DNA of 64,000 nucleotides from positions 186,001 through 250,000 of the forward strand of contig NZ_JAHKPJ010000016.1 in the NCBI RefSeq assembly GCF_018860345.1. The letters run 5' to 3'. Shown here in pieces: positions 49,439-57,662 of the stretch (the first letter of the stretch is position 1; the number at the start of each line of letters is the position of its first letter). Both the position numbers and the translations under genes were made by a program. The notes beneath the pieces were generated by a model, which saw only the letters and a list, made by a program, of their open reading frames with translations, did not search any database and was not told the DNA's origin. Source of the DNA: Psychrosphaera sp. F3M07. Lineage in GTDB: Bacteria; Pseudomonadota; Gammaproteobacteria; Enterobacterales; Alteromonadaceae.

Positions 49439-50905
49439 TTAACTCGCGTTAATTAACGCTTCTGGGCTAACTATTTGGCCATTAATGGTTACATTTTCTA
49501 ACGTGAAATTAGTGATATTCTTCACTGTAGATGCTTTACTAGCTTGGTTAAATTCACAATTTATTAAATGAAAATCACTAATGGGTTTACGTTCAAAGCC
49601 TTGTAAATTTAATGGTTGGTTTAATACTTCTGTGCAGCGCAAGTTTTCAATCACAACGTCTCTAACCGTTGGGTCAAACTTACCGGCATCGCCTTCTTCA
49701 TAATAAAAATTTACAACGATGGCATTTTTAACTTTACCTACATTGATATTTCGGTACCTGAGATGTTCTATGACACCACCTCGAATTGAATTTGTTTTTA
49801 TTCGAATTGCACGTTCAAGATGTGGGCTATCCATCTGGCAATCTTCAACAAATACATTGTTCACCCCACCAGAAATTTCACTGCCAATTACAACACCGCC
49901 ATGTCCCTCTTTCATCAAACAGTTTCTAATAACAATGTTTTGGCTTGGAATATTAATGCGTCGGCCGTCAGCATTCCGACCTGATTTAATTGCTATGCAA
50001 TCGTCGCCAGTGTCAAACATGCAATCTTCGATTAATACATGATCACAAGACTCAGGGTCACAGCCATCTGAATTAGGTCCATGACTTATAAACTTCACAC
50101 CTTTCACAGTCACGTGCTGACTCAGAACTGGGTTCACTAACCAAAACGGTGAGTTGGTGATGGTGACACCTTCAATTAGAATGTTTTGACATAAATACGG
50201 TTGGATAAACGGAGGACGTAAATACGCTCCTTCTGCATAGTGCCTCTGATTTACTGGGACATTGTTTTCCACATCTGCCATTAATTTCATGCGTGCAGGT
50301 TTTTGATCTTCGCCTTCAATAAGTGTCCAATGACCTTCTTTATGTGGGCCTTTCCAAGGCCACCAAGTGTTATTATCACCACTACCATCAAGTGTTCCTT
50401 TACCCGTTATGGCAATATTTGTTTGTTTATAGGCATATATCAGAGGGGAATAGCCCATTAACTCCATACCTTCCCAACGTGTTATAACTGCAGGCAAATA
50501 CCGTTTGGGGTCAGTAACAAATCTAACCACAGCACCTTCATTTAAGTGCAAATTTACATTGGATAATAAATGAATTGGACCTGTCAGATACTCTCCCTTT
50601 GGCACAACGACTTGACCACCGCCAGCAGCATGACAAGCTTGTATAGAGCGTTGAAATGCTTGTTCGTAATCAACATCTGAAATCTCAAAATAATCAACAA
50701 GGTTAAAGACTTTATCTTGGAAAATCGGACGAATTACATTTGCCCGAATAGTCGCGGCTTTAATCCAATCATCTTGTTTTTGTTCGTTATTAAATAACCA
50801 ACCGGCAAATGACGTATTGGGGGCGAAAGCTGAATACACTGAGGCAGCCCCTAGCGCTTTTATTAAATTACGGCGTTTTAACCCCGTTGATGATATGTCT
50901 GTCAT
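49439..50905 (-). CDS. GH28 polygalacturonase with Tat-type signal
   Basis: Right-handed beta-helix hydrolase for homogalacturonan, 488 residues. The N-terminus has a twin-arginine pattern (LKRRNLIKALGAASVYSAF, Arg11-Arg12), so export by Tat is likely. The four GH28 catalytic blocks are intact: NSDGCDPES (Asp280), GDDCIAIKSG (Asp301, Asp302), EGHGGVVIGSE (His335) and RIK (368-370). It opens the operon GH28-uxaC-GH105. An operator (50986-50999) overlaps the -35 region of its promoter. Confidence 0.92.
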   Translation of the reverse strand: MTDISSTGLKRRNLIKALGAASVYSAFAPNTSFAGWLFNNEQKQDDWIKAATIRANVIRPIFQDKVFNLVDYFEISDVDYEQAFQRSIQACHAAGGGQVVVPKGEYLTGPIHLLSNVNLHLNEGAVVRFVTDPKRYLPAVITRWEGMELMGYSPLIYAYKQTNIAITGKGTLDGSGDNNTWWPWKGPHKEGHWTLIEGEDQKPARMKLMADVENNVPVNQRHYAEGAYLRPPFIQPYLCQNILIEGVTITNSPFWLVNPVLSQHVTVKGVKFISHGPNSDGCDPESCDHVLIEDCMFDTGDDCIAIKSGRNADGRRINIPSQNIVIRNCLMKEGHGGVVIGSEISGGVNNVFVEDCQMDSPHLERAIRIKTNSIRGGVIEHLRYRNINVGKVKNAIVVNFYYEEGDAGKFDPTVRDVVIENLRCTEVLNQPLNLQGFERKPISDFHLINCEFNQASKASTVKNITNFTLENVTINGQIVSPEALINAS

Positions 50906-50985
50906 TTCTGCTCCTGAAATTAGCTAAATAGAGCTTAATATACTTATTAGTCAGAACTCGTATAGCTTTACTATAACACTTTTAC

Positions 50986-50999
50986 TGCCACCGGTGGCA
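50986..50999. promoter_or_regulatory. LacI-type operator O3 (GH28-uxaC-GH105 operon)
   Basis: TGCCACCGGTGGCA is a 14-bp perfect palindrome identical in core to O1. It lies about 80 bases before the GH28 ATG and covers the -35 region of the minus-strand promoter. Confidence 0.85.
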
Positions 51000-51202
51000 T
51001 CAGTGAGTGATATTGTCAAAATTTCATACTCACTGTCAAACCTTAATTTTTACCCTATTCGTACAAATACAAAAAACACAAACATAAACACCTGATAACT
51101 AAAGATTTTTTACATGTTAAATAAAATACTTTCACATAAGTTGTTAATAATGCGCATTAATCAGGTGCAAAATACATTCTTAATTTTATTTTAATTTTTT
51201 TA

Positions 51203-51233
51203 TTGACAAGGGATTACTTTTTGAGCTTAAATC
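51203..51233 (+). promoter_or_regulatory. Candidate promoter of the TonB-dependent receptor gene
   Basis: TTGACA (51203-51208) is followed after 17-19 bases by CTTAAA or TTAAAT as a weak -10 (51226-51233). Operator O4 starts 7 bases downstream, at the expected transcription start. Confidence 0.45.
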
Positions 51234-51239
51234 AATTTG

Positions 51240-51253
51240 TGCCACCGGTGGCA
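51240..51253. promoter_or_regulatory. LacI-type operator O4 (TonB receptor)
   Basis: TGCCACCGGTGGCA again, perfectly palindromic, 88 bases before the receptor start codon. Confidence 0.85.
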
Positions 51254-51341
51254 ACAATCTAAATAAATATAACCGGGACTAAAAATAATTACAAAAAAAT
51301 TCTAAATACATAATAATTATAAAAAACACGAGGAGACCATC

Positions 51342-54098
51342 GTGAAGTCAAACTACAAACTCAACAGGTTAATGACATCTATGATACTTGCTGGAGGTTT
51401 ATCAACTTCTCTGGCAACCGTTGCTGAAGAACAAGAAGATACAAAAAAAGCCAAATCGGATGTAGAAGTAATTGAAGTTAAGGGCTTTAGAGGTTCTTTA
51501 AACCGTGCGCTTTTTGAAAAACGTCAAACAGTAAACAACAAAGAAACGATTATGAGTGAGGATGTAGGTAAGTTTCCTGACTTGAACTTAACAGAATCGC
51601 TTCAACGTGTAACAGGTGTTGCTATATCACGTGAAGGTGGTGAAGGTCGTCAAGTCACACTTCGTGGTTTAAGCCCTTCTTACACACGTACCACTTTAAA
51701 TGGTATGGAAGTACCAGGAAGTAGTGATGGTACTGACTCAGGCGGTGGTATCAATACAGGTCGAGGATTCGATTTTAATATTTTTGCATCTGAATTGTTC
51801 AATAGAATCGATATCCAAAAATCCCCTACAGCTTCGATGGAAGAAGGCGGAATAGCTGGTACTGTAGACCTATACTCAGCAAAACCATTCGACAAACCAG
51901 GCCTTCAAGTTGTTGCTTCAGGTCAAGGTGGTTATAACGATGTTACAGGTGAAATAGACCCTCGTTTGGCATTTATGGTCAGTAATACGTTCGCCGATGA
52001 CACTGTTGGTGTTCTATTCTCTCTTGCTCAATCTGACCGTACTGTTCGTCAAGAAGGTTTTGGTACTGTTAGATGGACAACCCCAGTTGAAGACGGAAAC
52101 CTTTACACCAATACAGACTCATTAACTATATCGGGTACTCCAGCATCAAATTCATGTGCCGACAAAAATGGTGATGTAGCTCATGTTGCAAACTGTTTAT
52201 GGACACCCCGTTTACCTAGACCAGACTTTTTTGGTAACGAGCAAGATCGTTTAGGTTTTACAGGGTCAATTCAGTGGCGTCCAAATGACGATTTAGAATT
52301 AACATTTGATACCCTACATTCTACACTAGATAACAACCGTACGATGTATAACTTTTTTGAACAATTCCGTTCTACTTTCGATGATATAACACCTGTTGCT
52401 ATAACCATTGCCGACAATGGTAAACAAGTAGAAGCTGGAACATTTGATGGTATAAAATCTAGAATTGAAAGCCGCCAACAGATTTCGACAACTGAGTTTA
52501 GTCAGTTTGTATTATCTGGTAAATACATAATCAGCGATCAATTAGTACTCGATGGCATGATAGGTAGTGCTAAGTCAGAAGCGCGATCAGAGCAATATCG
52601 ATACAACATGACATCGATAGACAGTCATCGATTTAGCTTCGACTTTTCAAACAATCCTAACGCGCCTGTAACGAGTTACGGCTATGATGTAAATGACGCG
52701 AGCAATTACAACCTTACTGATGGTCGTTTACGAGCGGGGGACACCGTTCGTGATAATACAACGGCAAAACTTGATCTAACTTATGAAATGGACGAAATGA
52801 CTGTCCGAACCGGTCTAGCGTACAATGATCGTGAAGTTAATTACTATGAAACTGAAATTAAAGACTTCCCTGATCAAGATTCGGCAACGGGTTTTGCAAC
52901 CGACTTCCCTTACTCAGACTTTGGTGACGGCTTCGACGGACCATTAAGTTCTTTCACTGTTGCTGATTTTGGTGCGATTCAATCACAGCTGTTGGATACC
53001 ATGAATGACGGCAATGGCATTGAGTGGAGTGTTCGTATAGGTTCAAGTTGGATTGTACAAGAAGAAACAACGGCCCTTTACCTTGAAGCTGATAAAGAGT
53101 TTTACTTCGGTGATATGGTATTACGTGCTAACGCAGGTGGACGATATATTGATACAACAACTACCTCTACTGGTTATGTTCCTACCGGAGACAGTGTAGA
53201 TACGGTTAAAATTTCATCTTCATACGATAACTTCTTACCAGCGTTAAACTTAGCGTTAGATGTCACAGAGGAGATTGTTTTGCGATTTGGAGCATCTAAA
53301 TCAATGACACGCCCTAGTTTAAACTCACTAAACCCGGGCAATCCAAGTTTTGACTACATTAATGGAACTGTCGGTACAGGAAACCCAAATTTAGAAGCAA
53401 TGACGTCATCTAACTTAGATGTGGGATTTGAGTGGTATTTTGCAGAAGAATCGTTAGTTGCTGTGAACTTCTTTGACAAAGAAATTGACAACGAAATTGA
53501 ACGTGACACAGAAAACAAACTTGTTGATCCAGCATATTACGACTTCATTAATGCCGATGATCAATACGAAGCTGCTATTTCACAAGACCCATTTAACACC
53601 CCATTTGACCATAGCATTCCATTAAACAAAGCGACAAAAGCAGTTAGTGGTTTCGAGGCCGTTTATCAACAGCCACTATCGTTTTTACCGGCACCTTTAA
53701 ATGGTTTCGGTATCTTAGCCAACTACACATTTGTTGAGCCTGAGTTGAACGAAAATGGCGAAGGTATTACCGGTCTTTCAGAGAACTCGTATAACTTCAC
53801 ATTATATTACGAGCAAGAAAACTATGGTGGTCGTATTTCAATGAACAAACGTGATGACTACATCACTGATTTTTCTGGTAGCAATGGCAACGTCGAACAT
53901 GGCACATCGGGCCCTACACATGTTGATGTATCAGCCTTCTATAACTTGAATGAAAATATAAGTTTTACTGTTGAGATCATCAACTTAACCGATGAACACG
54001 AAAGATTGTATACCACAGGTGACGGTACGCTTAATTTAATGCGTGAATACAACCATACTGGTACTACAGTATTCTTTGGTGCACGTTACACTATGTAA
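51342..54098 (+). CDS. TonB-dependent receptor, candidate oligogalacturonide importer
   Basis: Outer-membrane barrel of 918 residues with a signal peptide (about 1-28). The plug domain shows VIEVKGFRGSLNRALFEKR, SEDVGKFPDLNLTESLQRV with TGVAISREGGEGRQVTLRG, the style of the large receptor subfamily common in Xanthomonas, Caulobacter and Alteromonadales polysaccharide loci. The C-terminus ends in alternating beta strands with a terminal aromatic-containing strand (TTVFFGARYTM). The start is GTG with GAGGAGA 6 bases before it. Its operator and position make pectin oligomers the likely substrate. Confidence 0.92.
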   Translation: MKSNYKLNRLMTSMILAGGLSTSLATVAEEQEDTKKAKSDVEVIEVKGFRGSLNRALFEKRQTVNNKETIMSEDVGKFPDLNLTESLQRVTGVAISREGGEGRQVTLRGLSPSYTRTTLNGMEVPGSSDGTDSGGGINTGRGFDFNIFASELFNRIDIQKSPTASMEEGGIAGTVDLYSAKPFDKPGLQVVASGQGGYNDVTGEIDPRLAFMVSNTFADDTVGVLFSLAQSDRTVRQEGFGTVRWTTPVEDGNLYTNTDSLTISGTPASNSCADKNGDVAHVANCLWTPRLPRPDFFGNEQDRLGFTGSIQWRPNDDLELTFDTLHSTLDNNRTMYNFFEQFRSTFDDITPVAITIADNGKQVEAGTFDGIKSRIESRQQISTTEFSQFVLSGKYIISDQLVLDGMIGSAKSEARSEQYRYNMTSIDSHRFSFDFSNNPNAPVTSYGYDVNDASNYNLTDGRLRAGDTVRDNTTAKLDLTYEMDEMTVRTGLAYNDREVNYYETEIKDFPDQDSATGFATDFPYSDFGDGFDGPLSSFTVADFGAIQSQLLDTMNDGNGIEWSVRIGSSWIVQEETTALYLEADKEFYFGDMVLRANAGGRYIDTTTTSTGYVPTGDSVDTVKISSSYDNFLPALNLALDVTEEIVLRFGASKSMTRPSLNSLNPGNPSFDYINGTVGTGNPNLEAMTSSNLDVGFEWYFAEESLVAVNFFDKEIDNEIERDTENKLVDPAYYDFINADDQYEAAISQDPFNTPFDHSIPLNKATKAVSGFEAVYQQPLSFLPAPLNGFGILANYTFVEPELNENGEGITGLSENSYNFTLYYEQENYGGRISMNKRDDYITDFSGSNGNVEHGTSGPTHVDVSAFYNLNENISFTVEIINLTDEHERLYTTGDGTLNLMREYNHTGTTVFFGARYTM

Positions 54099-54121
54099 CT
54101 CTCTAACAATTTGTAAATTAC

Positions 54122-54158
54122 AAAGACCAATAATTCTTAACGGTTATTGGTCTTTTTT
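54122..54158 (+). terminator. Terminator of the TonB receptor gene
   Basis: AAAGACCAATAA and TTATTGGTCTTT form a 12-bp perfect stem with a 10-base loop, followed by TTT, 23 bases after the stop. Confidence 0.88.
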
Positions 54159-54268
54159 GTTCCCAAAATGCAAATTCAATCTGATCGTACATAACATAAA
54201 TTAAATATAACAACATAGCGGTCCACGACGCACTTTAATTACCAGTGATTTAACCCAAATAAGATAAA

Positions 54269-55204
54269 ATGATGTTTAATTGTATCTCTGCTTTGCTTTT
54301 GCTCACCACGATTTGTGGTTCTGCATTTGCTTGCCAACCGTTGTCAAATAATTCAACACCCGTCATTTATTTTCCAGCTAAGTTAGGCTCGGAACACCCA
54401 AAAGAAGACTATATTTTCCAATTACTACAACTTGTAATTAACAAATCAGAAGTCAAATACGGTCCCTGTGTCGTTGAATTTACTCTTTATCAAGCGCCTT
54501 TAAAACGTATGCAATATTACTTAGAGAGTGGTCGAGATGTTGATGTTATCGCACTAACAGTAAGTCAAGAGCGAGACCAAAACCTATTACCTATTAAAGT
54601 ACCTATTGCCAAAGGGTTGGTTGGTTATCGATTACTCATGATCAATACCAATAACGCTAATCGATTTAACAACATCAATTCATTAAAACAATTAAAAAAA
54701 TTTGTTGCCGGTCAAGGAACAGATTGGCCTGATGTAACAATTTTACAGCAAAACGATCTTCCTGTGGTCACCAGCGGCAGCGTAAAAACCTTAGTGCAAA
54801 TGTTAGCCCACAATCGCTTTGATTACTTCCCTCAAGGCGCGTTACAAATCGGAAGGGTATTAGACAACTACCGTAACAAAAAAATCTCTATCGCTGAAAA
54901 CGTGTTAATTAGTTACCCCAGCATGACTGCTTTCTACGTCAATAAAGGTAATAAAAAATTAGCTGAACGTTTGGAGTATGGATTGAAACAAGCATACCTA
55001 GATGGCAGCTTTAATTATTTTTTTGAACAACACCCATTAACTCTAAATGCCGCAAACTATTTGAAATTACATAAAAAGAAGATATTATTTTTATGTAATA
55101 AAAATTTATCCAAATGGGCACCTATCGCTAACGACGCATACTGGTTGCGCCCTTGGTCGAGCGATGTTAAGAACTGCTCAATTCAATTAGAGCAAACAAT
55201 GTAA
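54269..55204 (+). CDS. Orphan periplasmic solute-binding-like protein, copy 2
   Basis: 311 residues with a signal peptide (MMFNCISALLLLTTICGSAFA). Paralogue of 44240-45172 along the full length: VIYFPAKLGSEHPKEDYIFQ, RDVDVIALTVSQERDQNLLPI, KKFVAGQGTDWPDVTIL, NRFDYFPQGAL and the C-terminal KKILFLCNKNLSKWAPI. Cysteines at the mature N-terminus, in KYGPC, LFLC and NCS match those of copy 1. It follows the TonB receptor but is separated from it by a terminator. No transporter subunits are nearby. The start may be the first or second Met; the RBS is weak. Confidence 0.7.
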   Translation: MMFNCISALLLLTTICGSAFACQPLSNNSTPVIYFPAKLGSEHPKEDYIFQLLQLVINKSEVKYGPCVVEFTLYQAPLKRMQYYLESGRDVDVIALTVSQERDQNLLPIKVPIAKGLVGYRLLMINTNNANRFNNINSLKQLKKFVAGQGTDWPDVTILQQNDLPVVTSGSVKTLVQMLAHNRFDYFPQGALQIGRVLDNYRNKKISIAENVLISYPSMTAFYVNKGNKKLAERLEYGLKQAYLDGSFNYFFEQHPLTLNAANYLKLHKKKILFLCNKNLSKWAPIANDAYWLRPWSSDVKNCSIQLEQTM

Positions 55205-55266
55205 GTCACCTAGGCTCATACGTTTTCCTGAGCGGCATATAAGTGACCCACTTTTATCAACCCGCT

Positions 55267-56184
55267 TTACAGACCTAAATTTGGCAGTACAAAAGACTTC
55301 GCATTTGGATGAAGTCGTATCCAAAGTCCAGGATTCTCATTCAATTGACCGGCAGCTTCAGTTGTATCTTTACTTATAGTCATGTTTAAAACTTTCCTAT
55401 ACGTTGTTATTTTGGCCGGCGCGGTATCGGCATCAACCACAGCTTGTACTAGTTTTTTAGCTTGTAAAATGGTTGCGGGCCCTAATGTAAGTATGTACTT
55501 TGCACTACGACACACAGCTTCATCTTTAGCACTCACCTTAGCGCCACCAGCTTTAAACTTACTGATATGGTGCTCCAATATACTACTTGAAATAGGAATA
55601 ATTCCAGCAACATGATCTGCTTTAGCGCCAGAATACGGCTTAATATAAGCAAGATGAGAAGCCTGATTCTCTTCAGGACCATGCCCGATAAAAAATATAT
55701 CTAACCCGCCAAGTGCCTCCATTTTATTTAAATACTCCGTCATAGCTTGTTCTAGGTCGGTGCAATCCGTTTGCATAGGGATAAAACGTTTAATTTTTGT
55801 AAAAAAAGAGCTACCTAAAATTCGCTCAAAGTCTCGTACAAAACTAAAGCCGTTATCCATACTCATCGGCGCTAATGCGTCTTGTGTAAACACATTCAAC
55901 CTTGATAATAGAGCGTCATGTTCAGTGTTTTTTGCTAATTCTCCTAACAGTCGGTGAAATTCTTGTCCTCCACGTCCACCAAGTAATGCGATATTAATAT
56001 CGCCATGTTTGGTCTGAGCTGTATCAAACAGCTCATTTAACATAGCTAAACCAACGTCCGCTTCAGATGCTAACACCACAGGGTTAAGCCCTTGATCAAC
56101 AAACGACAAAGAGAGGTCAGTATCCCTTGATAACCATAAGTTGTGATTCTCTTCAAATCTAATAAACGCTGAATGTTTCGACAT
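55267..56184 (-). CDS. NagB/6-phosphogluconolactonase-fold protein, divergent
   Basis: 305 residues, cytosolic (no signal). Compared with NagB from memory, the order of segments agrees: INIALLGGRGGQEFHRLLGEL for the first glycine loop, LNVFTQDALAP where NagB has the MDEY segment, LDIFFIGHGPEENQASHLAYIKP where NagB has its DGHIAFNEP motif, AKYILTLGPATILQAKKLV, and LWIRLHPNA at the end. The usual Asp-Gly-His/Glu catalytic set is replaced, so classical glucosamine-6-phosphate deaminase activity is doubtful. It follows the second GH28 by 74 bases, in the PL1-GH28 operon. The true reaction is unknown. Confidence 0.65.
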   Translation of the reverse strand: MSKHSAFIRFEENHNLWLSRDTDLSLSFVDQGLNPVVLASEADVGLAMLNELFDTAQTKHGDINIALLGGRGGQEFHRLLGELAKNTEHDALLSRLNVFTQDALAPMSMDNGFSFVRDFERILGSSFFTKIKRFIPMQTDCTDLEQAMTEYLNKMEALGGLDIFFIGHGPEENQASHLAYIKPYSGAKADHVAGIIPISSSILEHHISKFKAGGAKVSAKDEAVCRSAKYILTLGPATILQAKKLVQAVVDADTAPAKITTYRKVLNMTISKDTTEAAGQLNENPGLWIRLHPNAKSFVLPNLGL

Positions 56185-56258
56185 TGTATTTACCTATATG
56201 ATTTAATTAACTCGTTTCCCTTCATTCCTTTAACTGTGCATATTGGGGAACGAGGGGA

Positions 56259-57626
56259 TTATTTACTCAGTTGCCAACTTAAGCTGCCATCAATCCGTTG
56301 GTCGCCAACCACAAAATTATCAAACTTAATATTTTGCGCATTTTCGACATTAAATAAGGTGTCGAATTTGTTAATCTGGATATTTTTAAACGTTACGTTA
56401 CTTAAGGGTTGTTCCGCAGGTGCATGTACTTCCAAAACATTTGTCGCGTTTATAACGCGTATATTTTCAAACACTATGTTGTTATATGTGGAAGGGAATT
56501 TATCGACACCTTGTCGTGGGTAATTAAGTTGAAACCAAAAGAGATTATGAAAACTCTCCACCATAAAGTCTCGGATATAAATGTTTTCTACTAACCCACC
56601 TCGGTCTAAATTTGCTTTAAATCGAAATGCGGAGTCCCCTTTTCGCAAAATGTTGTCGTGAAAAAACACATTTTTCACACCGCCTGACATTTCACTGCCA
56701 ATTGCAATGCCATCTTCTCCTCCCATATCGTTATGGCGAACCACAATATTAGTACTAGGAACGCCAATAGTTCGACCATCTAAATCACGTCCTGACTTAA
56801 TAACAACCGCGTCATCCCCTGTACGAAACCAAGCGTTCTCAATTAATACATTACTGCTCGACTCAACATCAACACCATCATTATTACCTATATGACTATC
56901 AACCCGAATCCCCTGCACCGTTACGTTATTAGCATAGACTAAGTGTGTCACCCAAAAAGGCGAGTTCACACTTAAGTAATCTTGTAACAATATTCGTTGT
57001 GCATTAAAAAACTGGACTAAAGGCGGGCGAAGGTATTCTCCAACTGTAAATATACGTTGTTCAAGCGGTGTCAAATTTGCGCCCATTTCTCGTAGTTTTA
57101 AATAGCTAGGTTTTGCTTTGGACATCCAATTAATAAATTGACTATTTTCATTGCCATCTAACGTGCCTTTTCCTGTAATAGCGACATCTTCAACATTAGC
57201 GGCATAAACGAGAGGTGAGTAAGAATATACCTCTGTGCCTTCCCAGCGTGTTTTAACCGCTGGTAAATAATCTTCTGGTTCGCCAGAAAAGACAACTCGG
57301 GCACCTTCTGAAAGATGTAAATTAATTTTACTTTTTAAATGAATAGGGCCTTTAGATGTCCATAGTCCAGCAGGTACGATAACCTTCCCGCCTCCCACTT
57401 TAATAGCAGCTTCTATCGCAGCTAAAATGGCAGGACGAGCGTCTTTATCTGTTCCACTTTGTGCACCAAACTTTATAATATTAAATTCATTGTTTGGGAT
57501 ATTAGGCTTTTGAATAGCCGCAACTATTTTATCTGCCTCTAACCATGGGTCATTAGCAAAAACAAGATTATGACTTACCGATAAAACCAACAATAAAGCC
57601 ATCACAAAGTTAGCAATATATTTCAT
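56259..57626 (-). CDS. Divergent GH28 family protein
   Basis: 455-residue secreted beta-helix protein (signal peptide MKYIANFVMALLLVLSVSHN, cleavage near FA). GH28 blocks are recognisable: NNDGVDVESS (Asp250) and GDDAVVIKSGRDLDG (Asp271, Asp272). The usual GHG is GED (about 303-305), so the family histidine is missing, and RIK reads RFK (335-337). The two catalytic Asp regions remain. It may act on a different linkage, for example rhamnogalacturonan or an exo-type substrate, or be weakly active. It lies between PL1 (36 bases upstream) and the NagB-like gene. Confidence 0.83.
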   Translation of the reverse strand: MKYIANFVMALLLVLSVSHNLVFANDPWLEADKIVAAIQKPNIPNNEFNIIKFGAQSGTDKDARPAILAAIEAAIKVGGGKVIVPAGLWTSKGPIHLKSKINLHLSEGARVVFSGEPEDYLPAVKTRWEGTEVYSYSPLVYAANVEDVAITGKGTLDGNENSQFINWMSKAKPSYLKLREMGANLTPLEQRIFTVGEYLRPPLVQFFNAQRILLQDYLSVNSPFWVTHLVYANNVTVQGIRVDSHIGNNDGVDVESSSNVLIENAWFRTGDDAVVIKSGRDLDGRTIGVPSTNIVVRHNDMGGEDGIAIGSEMSGGVKNVFFHDNILRKGDSAFRFKANLDRGGLVENIYIRDFMVESFHNLFWFQLNYPRQGVDKFPSTYNNIVFENIRVINATNVLEVHAPAEQPLSNVTFKNIQINKFDTLFNVENAQNIKFDNFVVGDQRIDGSLSWQLSK

Positions 57627-57662
57627 ACCTACTCCTATAACTAATGTATTTATTATTTGTTG

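Larger units (their letters stand above)
50906..51341. other. 436-base divergent regulatory region between GH28 and TonB receptor
   Basis: No coding frame is convincing here. It holds two operators (50986-50999 and 51240-51253), 254 bp apart centre to centre, a candidate -10 for GH28 (TATAGT read on the minus strand, 50970-50975) and a TTGACA -35 for the receptor (51203-51208). The centre is very A+T-rich with runs of T around 51180-51200. The spacing would allow repressor-mediated looping. Confidence 0.65.
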
